A stretch of DNA of 10,843 nucleotides from Rhodospirillales bacterium (GCA_015654725.1 JAATGI010000093.1:1-10843), one strand, 5' to 3'. Counted from the first letter of the stretch, positions 1 to 6,763 are shown. Numbers and translations are program-made. Notes: generated from the letters alone by a model not told the origin.

Positions 1-1049
1 ACCTCCAGCACGACGGAATTGGCGGCGTCGGCGCCGGCGAACGGCGCCAGGGCAACCGCGCCGGGAGCGACGATGGTGACGCGCCCGGCGCCCCGCCCGC
101 CGACAACGCGGTCGAACAAAGCGCCGATAAAGCCGGCGAAGCCGCGCGGAAACGCGATCAGGACGACCACGGTGAGGCCGCCCATGATCATCGCCTCCCA
201 CAAGGGCAGCGACAATTCGCGCAACACCTCGCGAAAGCCGATGATGATGACGGCGCCGAGCGCGCCGCCCCACACCGACAGCAATCCGCCGACGATGGTC
301 CCCGTCACCAGATTGAGGCTGAAGGCGAAGCCGAACACGGTCGGGTCGATGGCGCGCAGATAATGCACGATCAGGCTGCCGGAGACGCTCGCCATGCCGG
401 CGCCGATCACGAACATCTGCGCCTTGTAGCGGTCGGCGTCGACGCCAACCGACGCGGCGGCGGCCTCGCTCGCGGCGATGGCGCGCAGCGCCCGTCCGAT
501 CGCGGAATGGTCGATATTGAGACCGATGGCGATGGCGACGGCCGCGATCGCCCATACCACGTAGAAATAACTCATCTCGCCGGCGAAATGGATTCCGAAG
601 ATCGCGAATTTGGGCACGGCGGTGGTGCCGATGGCGCCGCCGGTGATCGGCAATTCAAACGCGACCACGATCAGCATGAGATGCAGCGCGAGCGTCGCCA
701 TCACCAAGACGAAGCCGCGCAGCTTCAAGAGCGGCACCGCGATGGCATAGGCAATAATCATGGTGAGCACGGCGCCCGCGATCATGGCGAGAAACGGGTC
801 CCAACCGTAGTTGACGCAAAGAATGCCGGTGGTGTAGCCGCCAATCATGCTGAAGGCGGCCTGTCCGATCGCGAGCTGATGCGCGAGGCCCAGCAGCAAC
901 ACGACGCCGACGGTACTGGTCGCCAGCGCGCCGGCGGTAATGCCGACGCCGAGAAGGTAGTCGCCGGAAAACAGGAACGGATAGGCCAGGACCGCGACCA
1001 GCCCGAGCGCGGCCGCCAGCGCCGTTTTGTTGCGCACGATGCTCGGCAT
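1..1049 (-). CDS. livM: LivM-type ABC permease, probably fused to a LivG ATPase (3' end outside window)
   Basis: This is the inner-membrane permease of a branched-chain amino acid-type (HAAT) ABC importer. It reads open from ATG at 1049 to the window edge, 349 complete codons, and is cut there. The protein is mostly hydrophobic helices. The family's conserved cytoplasmic region is visible: GRALRAIAASE, then SVGVDADRYKAQMFVIGAG, then a GTIVGGLLSVWGGALG segment. A stand-alone LivM usually stops shortly after the RGFAGF segment (around residue 308). Here the frame continues through a Gly/Ala-rich linker to VVLEV, which looks like the first beta strand of a LivG ATP-binding domain. A LivM-LivG fusion is therefore likely but not proven. 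It follows livH by 36 nt, all of it a palindromic repeat, and lacks a close Shine-Dalgarno: the nearest purine run, GGGAAGGA, ends about 14 nt before the ATG. The permease identity is very likely; the substrate is unknown. Confidence 0.9.
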   Translation of the reverse strand, partial: MPSIVRNKTALAAALGLVAVLAYPFLFSGDYLLGVGITAGALATSTVGVVLLLGLAHQLAIGQAAFSMIGGYTTGILCVNYGWDPFLAMIAGAVLTMIIAYAIAVPLLKLRGFVLVMATLALHLMLIVVAFELPITGGAIGTTAVPKFAIFGIHFAGEMSYFYVVWAIAAVAIAIGLNIDHSAIGRALRAIAASEAAAASVGVDADRYKAQMFVIGAGMASVSGSLIVHYLRAIDPTVFGFAFSLNLVTGTIVGGLLSVWGGALGAVIIIGFREVLRELSLPLWEAMIMGGLTVVVLIAFPRGFAGFIGALFDRVVGGRGAGRVTIVAPGAVALAPFAGADAANSVVLE

Positions 1050-1052
1050 GGT

Positions 1053-1089
1053 CTAGAGCACGATCCTTCCCGATAAAATCATGCTCTAG
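1053..1089. repeat. Short palindromic repeat filling the livH-livM junction
   Basis: Two 12-nt arms, CTAGAGCACGAT (1053-1064) and ATCATGCTCTAG (1078-1089), pair at 11 of 12 positions around a 13-nt loop. The right arm contains the TAG stop codon of livH (minus strand, 1088-1086). The left arm ends 3 nt before the livM start codon. The arms resemble, from memory, the AGAGCATGATC...GATCATGCTCT palindromes scattered between genes in Hyphomicrobiales genomes, with a shorter centre here. In the livHM transcript it would fold into a hairpin that holds the space where a livM ribosome binding site would normally lie. Confidence 0.7.
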
Positions 1090-1985
1090 CGCATGGGATT
1101 GGTGAGCGCCGCCGCGAACGCCGCGCGGCCGACCCGAAACACGCCGCCGCGGATCAGGAGATAGCCGAGCAGCACGCCATAGACGATGAAATCCTTCCAG
1201 CCCGACGAGATGTAACCGGCGCCGAACGCCTCGACGAGGCCGATGCCGATGCCGCCCGCCACCGCCAAAAGCGGCGAGCGAAAACCGCCGATAATGGCGC
1301 CCGCGAAGCCCTTGAGGCCGTAGCTCACGCCGGCATCCCAGCTCGACAGCACGATCGGCGTCACCACCGCGCCGGCGAGCGCGCCCACGGCGCCGCTCAC
1401 CGCGAACACGATCACCCTGAGCCGCTCGGCATCGACGCCCATCAGCCGCGCCGCCTGCAAATTGATCGAGCAGGCGCGCACCGCGCGGCCGATATCGGTG
1501 TAGCGCAACACGCCGAAGGTCGCGGCCAAGAGCGCGGCCGTGGTGCCCCAAACCCATAACGCCTGGATCGGCAGCACCGCGCCGAGGACGAAAAACACGC
1601 CGTCGCCGGTAAAGTTCGGCAGGGTCAACGGATCGGTGCCGAACAGCACCAGCGCGAAGCCGCGGATCACGATGGCGACGCCGACCGTCGTCGTGACCTG
1701 GATGAAGGGCGGCGCGTGCCGCACCGGCGCCAGGGTCAATTTCTCCTGTGTCGCGCCAAGCGCGGCACCCACCAGCATCGCGATCAGAATTGCGGCCGGC
1801 AACGGCAATCCCGCCGTCACCAGCCAAGACGCGGCCATGCCGCCGATCATGACGAACTCGCCTTGGGCCAGATTCACCACGCCCGAGACATTGGCGCAGA
1901 TCACGAACCCGACCGCGACCAGGGCGTAGACGCAGCCGGTCGTCAGCCCCGGCAACAGTAACTGAAGAAAAAGCGTCAGGTCCAA
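1086..1985 (-). CDS. livH: LivH-type ABC transporter permease
   Basis: The first permease of the HAAT importer, 299 aa, about the usual LivH length. The N-terminus MDLTLFLQLLLPGLTTG leads into CVYALVAVGF and VVNLAQGEFVMIGG, the conserved LivH opening. The cytoplasmic loop is seen in YTDIGRAVRACSINLQAARLMGVDAERL, and GLKGFAGAIIGGF fits the late conserved segment. The start is a TTG at 1985-1983, chosen because it gives the family N-terminus. It lies 7 nt after the TGA of the binding-protein gene with only a weak purine tract, which suggests translational coupling. The TAG stop lies inside a palindromic repeat. The gene belongs to the leftward operon binding protein-livH-livM(G). Confidence 0.93.
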   Translation of the reverse strand: MDLTLFLQLLLPGLTTGCVYALVAVGFVICANVSGVVNLAQGEFVMIGGMAASWLVTAGLPLPAAILIAMLVGAALGATQEKLTLAPVRHAPPFIQVTTTVGVAIVIRGFALVLFGTDPLTLPNFTGDGVFFVLGAVLPIQALWVWGTTAALLAATFGVLRYTDIGRAVRACSINLQAARLMGVDAERLRVIVFAVSGAVGALAGAVVTPIVLSSWDAGVSYGLKGFAGAIIGGFRSPLLAVAGGIGIGLVEAFGAGYISSGWKDFIVYGVLLGYLLIRGGVFRVGRAAFAAALTNPMR

Positions 1986-1992
1986 GCGACCG

Positions 1993-3129
1993 TCACTCGA
2001 CCGGGACCATGACGCCGTCCTTCAGTATGCCCATCGCCACGGCGCGGTAATCGTTGCCGGTGTGATTCTCGGGCGTGTAGGTCACCGGGCCGTTGATGCA
2101 GGGCAAGTCCTTCAGCTTTTCCAGCGCATCGCGGAGGCCCTGGCGCGTGCCGTCGGAATTGGCGACGGCGGCTTCCAAGATCAGGCCGATATCGTAGCCG
2201 AAGACCTGGAAATAGACCGGGGTATGGCCGAGTTCCTTCTCGAGCGCCGCGTAATATTGCGCCGAGGGTCCGGTGGTGACCGCGAAGGTGCCGCGCTGCG
2301 TCGGCGACAACATCCCGTCCGCCTCCTTCGCGCCGCCAATGGCCTGAAAGAACGCGGCGCCGACGCCGGCCGCGCTCGCCGCGAGCGGCGCGGTGACGCC
2401 GAGCTGCTTATACGTCTTGAAAGACAAGATCGCGCCGCGGCCCGACGCGCTCGAATAAACGATATCGGGGTTGGCGGCCTTGATCTTCGCCCATTGCGCG
2501 GTGAAATTCGTGTCGTCGATGGCGAAGCTTTCCTCCGCCACCATCGTGTAGCCGTATTGGGCGGCGAAACCGTCGATGATCGCGTGCTCATTCTGGCCAT
2601 AGGCGTCGGTGCCATAGATATGGGCGACGCGCTTATAGCCCTTCTTCTGGATATAGACGGCGAGCGCGCGCAAGGAATCGCTCGAACTGGGCGCGACCTT
2701 GAACATCCAAGGATTGGGCGGAATGCCCAGCGCGTCGAGGCCGCCGCCGGTGATGATCGGAACCTTGTATTCCGAGGCGAAGGATTTGCTCGCGAGCGCC
2801 GAGGAACTGTTGGTGTTCTGAATGATCAGCTGGATTTGCGGCTCGCCGGCAAGCTTACGGAACGCGTTGGCCGAGTTCACGGGGTTGGTCTCGTCGTCGA
2901 GAATCTCGAGCACGATCTTCTTGCCCGGCAGGCCGCGGGTCTTCTCCCAGGCATAGAAACCGTCGAAGGTATCCTTGGTGGGCGAGGCGAATGGTCCGGT
3001 CACCGACGCGACCACGCCGACATGGAATTCCTGCTGCGCCATGGCCGGATGCGAGACCGTCAAACCGGCCGCCACGACGGCCAAGCCGGCCGCCAGGATC
3101 GGCGCGCCGAGCATCGATATTCGTGTCAT
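1993..3129 (-). CDS. Periplasmic substrate-binding protein of Liv-type ABC transporter
   Basis: A 378-aa Peripla_BP_6 (LivJ/LivK-like) protein that would capture the substrate in the periplasm and deliver it to LivH/LivM. ATG 3129 is preferred to an in-frame ATG at 3171 because GGGAGG sits 6 nt upstream and it yields a clean signal peptide: MTRIS, a hydrophobic stretch to about residue 25, then a predicted cut after HPAMA (residue 31). The mature start EFHVGVVASVTGPFASP is the typical first strand and ligand loop. NTNSSSALASKS corresponds to the conserved serine-containing ligand site, and KVPIITGGG follows it. The family binds branched-chain amino acids, amides or aromatic acids (CouP-type proteins bind phenylpropanoids), so the ligand cannot be read from sequence. 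Its place beside aromatic-degradation genes makes an aromatic acid plausible. Confidence 0.92.
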   Translation of the reverse strand: MTRISMLGAPILAAGLAVVAAGLTVSHPAMAQQEFHVGVVASVTGPFASPTKDTFDGFYAWEKTRGLPGKKIVLEILDDETNPVNSANAFRKLAGEPQIQLIIQNTNSSSALASKSFASEYKVPIITGGGLDALGIPPNPWMFKVAPSSSDSLRALAVYIQKKGYKRVAHIYGTDAYGQNEHAIIDGFAAQYGYTMVAEESFAIDDTNFTAQWAKIKAANPDIVYSSASGRGAILSFKTYKQLGVTAPLAASAAGVGAAFFQAIGGAKEADGMLSPTQRGTFAVTTGPSAQYYAALEKELGHTPVYFQVFGYDIGLILEAAVANSDGTRQGLRDALEKLKDLPCINGPVTYTPENHTGNDYRAVAMGILKDGVMVPVE

Positions 3130-3157
3130 GCAATTCCTCCCGTGATCCCAGGCGAAA

Positions 3158-3185
3158 CGGCGGCGGCACAACGATGCCGCCGCCG
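3158..3185 (-). terminator. Perfect GC-rich hairpin between hydrolase and binding-protein genes
   Basis: Arms CGGCGGCGGCA (3158-3168) and TGCCGCCGCCG (3175-3185) are perfect 11-nt reverse complements around a 6-nt loop. It lies in the 76-nt gap after the hydrolase stop and before the binding-protein start. On the minus strand it is followed only by TTT, not a long U-run. It could be a leaky terminator, an attenuator or an mRNA 3'-end stabiliser that sets different levels for the hydrolase and the abundant binding protein. The hairpin is certain; the function is inference. Confidence 0.45.
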
Positions 3186-3205
3186 CTCTCTCGTGTTTGC
3201 GCGAA

Positions 3206-3994
3206 CTACCGGTTGAAGGTCTCTTGGAAGAAATCCGTCATCGCCACCCAGGAGCGTTTGTCCGCCTTCTCGTTATAGGCGGCGCCCTTCGAATTGTCGG
3301 TGCCGAGTTCGGGCATGGTATAGGCATGGACAGCGTTGCCATACTGCACAAGCTGCCAATCGATATGCGCGGCGCGCATTTCCGCCTCGAAGCCATCCAC
3401 TTCCTTCTGCGGCACCACCGGGTCGTCGCCGCCTTGAAGCGCGAGCACGCGGCCCTTGATGTTCTTGGCATCGTCCGGCGTCGGCGTATTGAGGGTGCCG
3501 TGGAAGGCGACCGTCCCCAGCACATCGGCGCCGCTCCGGGCCAGTTCCAGCGCGCTGGCGCCGCCGAAACAATAGCCGATGACCCCGATCTTGGTGCTAT
3601 CGACCAACGGGTTGGCGAGCAAAACCGAGAGCCCGGCGGCGCCACGCGAGCGCATCAGGGGGCGGTTGGTGATGTATGTGGCCATCACCTTGAAGCCGGC
3701 CGGCCAATCCGGAAGTTTGACGTTGGGACCATAGACATCGGCGGTGAAGGCGACATAGCCCATCGCGGCCAACTTCTTTATCGCCCTCGTCTCCAGATCC
3801 CCAATGCCCATGAACTGGGCGAAGACCAAGACGCCGGGCCGCTTGGCCTGGCTCGAATCGTCATAGGCCAGGTAGCCCCGAAGCGCGAAATCGCCATCCT
3901 TGTAGTCGATCGTCTGCACCTTGACTTCGGCGTGAACCGCCGAGGCGAGAAACAGGCCGCAACATGCGGTCGCAGCAAGAAGCCTGATATTCAT
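3206..3994 (-). CDS. Secreted dienelactone hydrolase-family protein
   Basis: A 262-aa alpha/beta hydrolase of the dienelactone hydrolase (DLH) family. ATG 3994 is chosen over an upstream in-frame start because GGAGG lies 8 nt before it and it opens a signal peptide: MNIRLLAATACCGLFLASAVHA, with the cut expected after residue 22. The protein should therefore act in the periplasm. The Cys-Asp-His triad is visible: C142 in GVIGYCFGGAS, D191 in GGDDPVVP and H223 in GNAVHAYTMPE. The Glu that in classical DLH contacts the resting Cys appears to be Gln60 (VFAQFMGIGD, where relatives read VHEWWGLND). The substrate is unknown: dienelactones, other lactones or activated esters are possible. It sits directly before the binding-protein gene, so it may trim an ester or lactone before uptake. 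Fold and export are near certain; function is open. Confidence 0.88.
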   Translation of the reverse strand: MNIRLLAATACCGLFLASAVHAEVKVQTIDYKDGDFALRGYLAYDDSSQAKRPGVLVFAQFMGIGDLETRAIKKLAAMGYVAFTADVYGPNVKLPDWPAGFKVMATYITNRPLMRSRGAAGLSVLLANPLVDSTKIGVIGYCFGGASALELARSGADVLGTVAFHGTLNTPTPDDAKNIKGRVLALQGGDDPVVPQKEVDGFEAEMRAAHIDWQLVQYGNAVHAYTMPELGTDNSKGAAYNEKADKRSWVAMTDFFQETFNR

Positions 3995-4157
3995 TGAAAT
4001 TTCCTCCGTGAATTTGATTGTCGGCCGCCCTCTGCCCGTTGGCGGGCGTAGCGAACTGGGCTCAAGGCGCCGCATTTGCCGATTAAAGCGGGCAAGCCCC
4101 CCGTCACGCGGCCCGATCTTCGCGAACTGGGCCGCCGAAGTCAATTCCGAGGCGGCC
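3995..4157 (-). promoter_or_regulatory. Intergenic region upstream of hydrolase and transporter genes, with direct repeats
   Basis: A 163-nt gap between the monooxygenase stop and the hydrolase start, long enough to hold a promoter for the hydrolase-transporter genes. It contains the 11-nt direct repeat GCGAACTGGGC at 4051-4061 and 4122-4132 (starts 71 nt apart), and a small hairpin GCCCG-TTGG-CGGGC at 4034-4047. On the minus strand a TTGACT box (4144-4139) lies 17 nt from a poor GAAGAT box (4121-4116), a weak sigma70-like candidate. The repeats could be regulator sites; nothing in the window proves it. Confidence 0.3.
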
Positions 4158-5501
4158 CTATTTCCACGCGCCGATGGCCGGGACCGGCAAGCCGAGATTT
4201 TCGCGCAAGGTAGCGCCGGCATAGTCGCGGTGATAGAGCCCGCGCCGCTGCAATTCAGGAATCACGTAGCGGACGAAATCGGCGTAGGCGCCGGGGATAT
4301 GGGTGGCCGCGACCACGAACCCGTCGCAGGCGCGGCCGACGAACATTTCCTCGAGCGCGTCGGAAACCTCCTTCGGGCCGCCGACAACGGCATCGGTGAC
4401 CTTGCCGCGATGGTTGATGTTGATGAAATCGCGCGTCGACGGGTTTTTCTTGCCGCTGGCGCGGATCACGCTGTCGCGTATGGTCAGCATGCCGGAGAAG
4501 CTGGCGAGTTCGGCGTCCGTCAGCGGCGCTTCGAGATCGCGATTGGCGAAATCGAAATTGACGCCCTCGGCCAGCAGCGACAATTGATCGATTTCGAGCG
4601 GCAGCTTTTCGATCTCGGCCATCTTATCCTCGGCGTCGGTCTTGCTTTCGCCGGCGACGATGGTGATGGCGTTGCAGATCGAGACGAGATTGGGATCGCG
4701 CCCGCAGTTCTCGGCTTCCTCGCGGAGGCTGGCGTAGATTTCCTTGGCGCGCGGCGCGATGCCGCCCGACGAAAACACCACTTCGGCCCAGCGCCCGGCG
4801 AAACGCTTGCCGCGGCCGCTTTGCCCGGCTTGGATAATGACGGGATGGCCTTGCTCCGAGCGCGGCACGGTGAAGGGGCCGCGCGAGTGGTAATATTGTC
4901 CGTTGTAATCCAACCGCCGCACCTTCTTGGGATCGGCGAAGCGGCCGCTTTTCTTGTCGACGATCAGGGCGTCGTCGTCCCAGGAATCCCAATGGCCGAG
5001 CACGATTTCCATGAATTCGTCGGCGCGGTCGTAGCGCAGATCGTGCTCGATATGCTCGGCGCGGCCCATATTGAGCGCCTCGCCGTCATTGACCGAGGTC
5101 ACGACGTTCCAGGCCGCGCGGCCATGGGTCATGTGGTCGATGGTCGCGAAGGTGCGCGCGATATGGAACGGCTCGTAATAGGTCGTCGAGCCGGTGGCGC
5201 CGAGACCGAGCCGGGTCGTCACCGCGGCCATCGCCATCATCACCGGCACCGGGTCCATCTTCACGCAGCGAATGCCGTATTCGACCGTGTGCGCATGGTC
5301 GTTGCCGTAGCGGTCGGGCATCGCCAGCCGGTCGTCGAAAAAAGCCAAATGGAATTTGCCGGCTTCGAGAACGCGCGCGATCTCCTGGTAGTATTCGGGC
5401 GTGGTGAAATCGGTGCGCGATTCCGGATGACGCCACGACGCCGGAATGTTGGTGCAGTTCTGCGCCTGGAGGAAGCCGACCATGACCATCTGGCGATCCA
5501 T
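4158..5501 (-). CDS. NtaA/SnaA/DszA-family FMNH2-dependent monooxygenase
   Basis: A 447-aa luciferase-like monooxygenase close to the length of DszA (about 453 aa). ATG 5501 has GGAGG 5 nt upstream; an in-frame extension to 5603 is encoded by repeat DNA and is rejected. Visible family motifs, in order: SWRHPES (22-28), FFDDRLAMPDRYG (54-66), LGLGATGSTTYYEPFH (98-113), GRAAWNVVTSVNDGEA (127-142), EHDLRYDRADEF (152-163), WDSWDDDALIVDK (171-183), RGPFTVPRSEQGHPVIIQAG (207-226) and RGKRFAGRWAEVVF (230-243). The family oxidises C-S or C-N bonds in substrates such as dibenzothiophene sulfone and nitrilotriacetate, using reduced FMN from a separate reductase. No flavin reductase is in this window. 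Its place in an aromatic catabolic cluster suggests an upstream oxygenation step; the substrate is unknown. Family assignment is firm. Confidence 0.93.
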   Translation of the reverse strand: MDRQMVMVGFLQAQNCTNIPASWRHPESRTDFTTPEYYQEIARVLEAGKFHLAFFDDRLAMPDRYGNDHAHTVEYGIRCVKMDPVPVMMAMAAVTTRLGLGATGSTTYYEPFHIARTFATIDHMTHGRAAWNVVTSVNDGEALNMGRAEHIEHDLRYDRADEFMEIVLGHWDSWDDDALIVDKKSGRFADPKKVRRLDYNGQYYHSRGPFTVPRSEQGHPVIIQAGQSGRGKRFAGRWAEVVFSSGGIAPRAKEIYASLREEAENCGRDPNLVSICNAITIVAGESKTDAEDKMAEIEKLPLEIDQLSLLAEGVNFDFANRDLEAPLTDAELASFSGMLTIRDSVIRASGKKNPSTRDFININHRGKVTDAVVGGPKEVSDALEEMFVGRACDGFVVAATHIPGAYADFVRYVIPELQRRGLYHRDYAGATLRENLGLPVPAIGAWK

Positions 5502-5526
5502 GTCTACCTCCGGCGCAACCGAATCT

Positions 5527-5671
5527 CCCTCCCCCTTGATGGGGGAGGGAAGCAATGCCGAAGCGTCAGCGAGGCATTTCGGGTGGGGGTGATCGTCGCG
5601 CAATTGGGGGCCTCACCCCCACCCGCTCGCAGCCAATGGCTGCTCGCACCCTCCCCCGTCAAGGGGGAGGG
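5527..5671. repeat. Composite palindromic repeat, about 145 bp, MITE-like
   Basis: The outer arms, CCCTCCCCCTTGATGGGGGAGGG-type elements at 5527-5549 and 5649-5671, are inverted copies of each other at 22 of 23 positions, and each is a hairpin by itself. Inside lie a perfect 12-bp inverted repeat GGGTGGGGGTGA / TCACCCCCACCC (5581-5592 and 5613-5624), an AATGCC...GGCATT hairpin (5554-5578) and a near-perfect GCAGCCA-A-TGGCTGC palindrome (5629-5643). It occupies most of the 206-nt gap between the Ldh-family and monooxygenase genes. This matches in style the dispersed intergenic palindromes of many alphaproteobacteria; that comparison is from memory. It may mark a break between transcription units. 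Confidence 0.8.
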
Positions 5672-5707
5672 ATTATGGAGGGCTGGCTCAACGAAAATCG
5701 GCATCGG

Positions 5708-6763
5708 TTAGGTCAATCCGAGCGAAGCGGCGATGTCATAACGCGCCGCGAGCGAGCGCAACTTATTCCAGGTCGCGTCCTCGACGTCGATTCCCGAGCG
5801 GCGGCGTTCTTGCTCGCGGATATGCTCGATCTCGCCCGGATAAAACACGCCGGCGCTGCCCTGGGCCGGCGGCGTCGCCTTAAGATAGCGCGCGAACTCA
5901 GCCACTTCGCGCTTGAATTCGGCGAGCGGGCGGAAGGCCTCGACCTTGAACACGGCCAGGAAGCAACCGTCATTGTGACGGCCGGTCGGCTCGACGCCGA
6001 AGCCGAGCCCGGCCAGCAATCCGCACAGAATTTCCACCATCGCGGCAAGCCCGCTGCCCTTATAGCCCTCGCTCGCGCCGAGCGGCAGCAGCGCGCCGCC
6101 TTGCTTCAATAGGGCCATCGGGTCGGTCGTGGCCTTGCCGTCGCGGTCGACGACCCAGCCCTCGGGAATGGCTTGGCCGCGCGAGGCCGCGAGCGAAACC
6201 TTGCCGTGCGCCACCGCCGAGGTCGCCATGTCGAGATAGAACGGCGCTTCCAGGTCGGCCGGCACCGCGATCGCGATCGGGTTGGTGCCGAGCCGGGCCT
6301 CGCGTCCGCCGAACGGCGCCACGACTTTCGGCGAGCGCCCGGAATCGGCGGTGGCGATCCCGATCATGCCCTCGGCCGCCGCCAACAACGGATAGGGGCC
6401 GAGCCGGCCGACATGGCTTTGGCGAAACACCGTTGTCGCGGCGACGTTGGCGCTGCGCGCTTTCTCGATGGTGAGGCGCATCGCCCGCTCATTGACGACG
6501 AAGCCGAAGCCCCAATTGCCGTCGATCACGGTGGTGGTGGCGGATTCCCGAACGACGGTGAAGGGCGCGCCAGGGACGATATGCCCCTTCCCGATCCGCT
6601 CGATATAGGTCGGGACCAGGATGATGCCGTGCGAATCGTGGCCGACGAGATTGGCGGAGACACAGCCCTTCGCCACGCACTCCGCCTCTTCGGGCGACGC
6701 GCCCGCCGCGGCCAGCAGCGCCGCGCCGATCCTTGTCAGCCGTTCCGCATCGACGATGGCCAT
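5708..6763 (-). CDS. Ldh family NAD(P)-dependent oxidoreductase (malate/lactate/sulfolactate dehydrogenase type)
   Basis: A 351-aa protein of the Ldh_2 family (YlbC/ComC/AllD type), which interconverts 2-oxo and 2-hydroxy acids with NAD(P). It is unrelated to the classical Rossmann lactate dehydrogenases. ATG 6763 has GGAG 8 nt upstream and gives the usual family length; longer in-frame starts run into the divergent promoter. Key segments: GHDSHGIILVPTYIERI (41-57) with the catalytic-type His45, NWGFGFVVNERAM, RQSHVGRLGPY, the GTNPIAIAVP nucleotide-binding segment, and YLDMATSAVAHGK. It is the first gene of the leftward block and diverges from ligI. Downstream products of protocatechuate 4,5-cleavage are pyruvate and oxaloacetate, so a 2-oxo acid reductase would fit. 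Action on a pathway intermediate or on a side chain is equally possible. The family is firm; the substrate is not. Confidence 0.9.
   Translation of the reverse strand: MAIVDAERLTRIGAALLAAAGASPEEAECVAKGCVSANLVGHDSHGIILVPTYIERIGKGHIVPGAPFTVVRESATTTVIDGNWGFGFVVNERAMRLTIEKARSANVAATTVFRQSHVGRLGPYPLLAAAEGMIGIATADSGRSPKVVAPFGGREARLGTNPIAIAVPADLEAPFYLDMATSAVAHGKVSLAASRGQAIPEGWVVDRDGKATTDPMALLKQGGALLPLGASEGYKGSGLAAMVEILCGLLAGLGFGVEPTGRHNDGCFLAVFKVEAFRPLAEFKREVAEFARYLKATPPAQGSAGVFYPGEIEHIREQERRRSGIDVEDATWNKLRSLAARYDIAASLGLT

Noticed and set aside
655..1827. A 390-codon minus-strand frame overlapping livH and livM in another phase
   Set aside because: Arg-rich out-of-phase reading of two clear membrane-protein genes.
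2062..3216. A 384-codon plus-strand frame opposite the binding-protein gene
   Set aside because: Shadow frame; the minus-strand protein has a signal peptide, family motifs and a good ribosome binding site.
3995..4222. N-terminal extension of the DLH-like protein to an ATG at 4222
   Set aside because: It would bury the signal peptide, overlap the monooxygenase gene and ignore the GGAGG before ATG 3994.
5527..5671. Possible CRISPR array or rRNA-like structured region
   Set aside because: Repeats are inverted and nested, not evenly spaced direct repeats; no cas genes and no resemblance to a structural RNA.
5504..5704. Small minus-strand frame of 66 codons between the Ldh and monooxygenase genes
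   Set aside because: Entirely derived from the composite palindromic repeat; such peptides arise from translating the repeat in many genomes.
4008..5711. A 567-codon plus-strand frame opposite the DszA-like gene
   Set aside because: Mirror of a strongly recognised enzyme; part of it is translated from the palindromic repeat.
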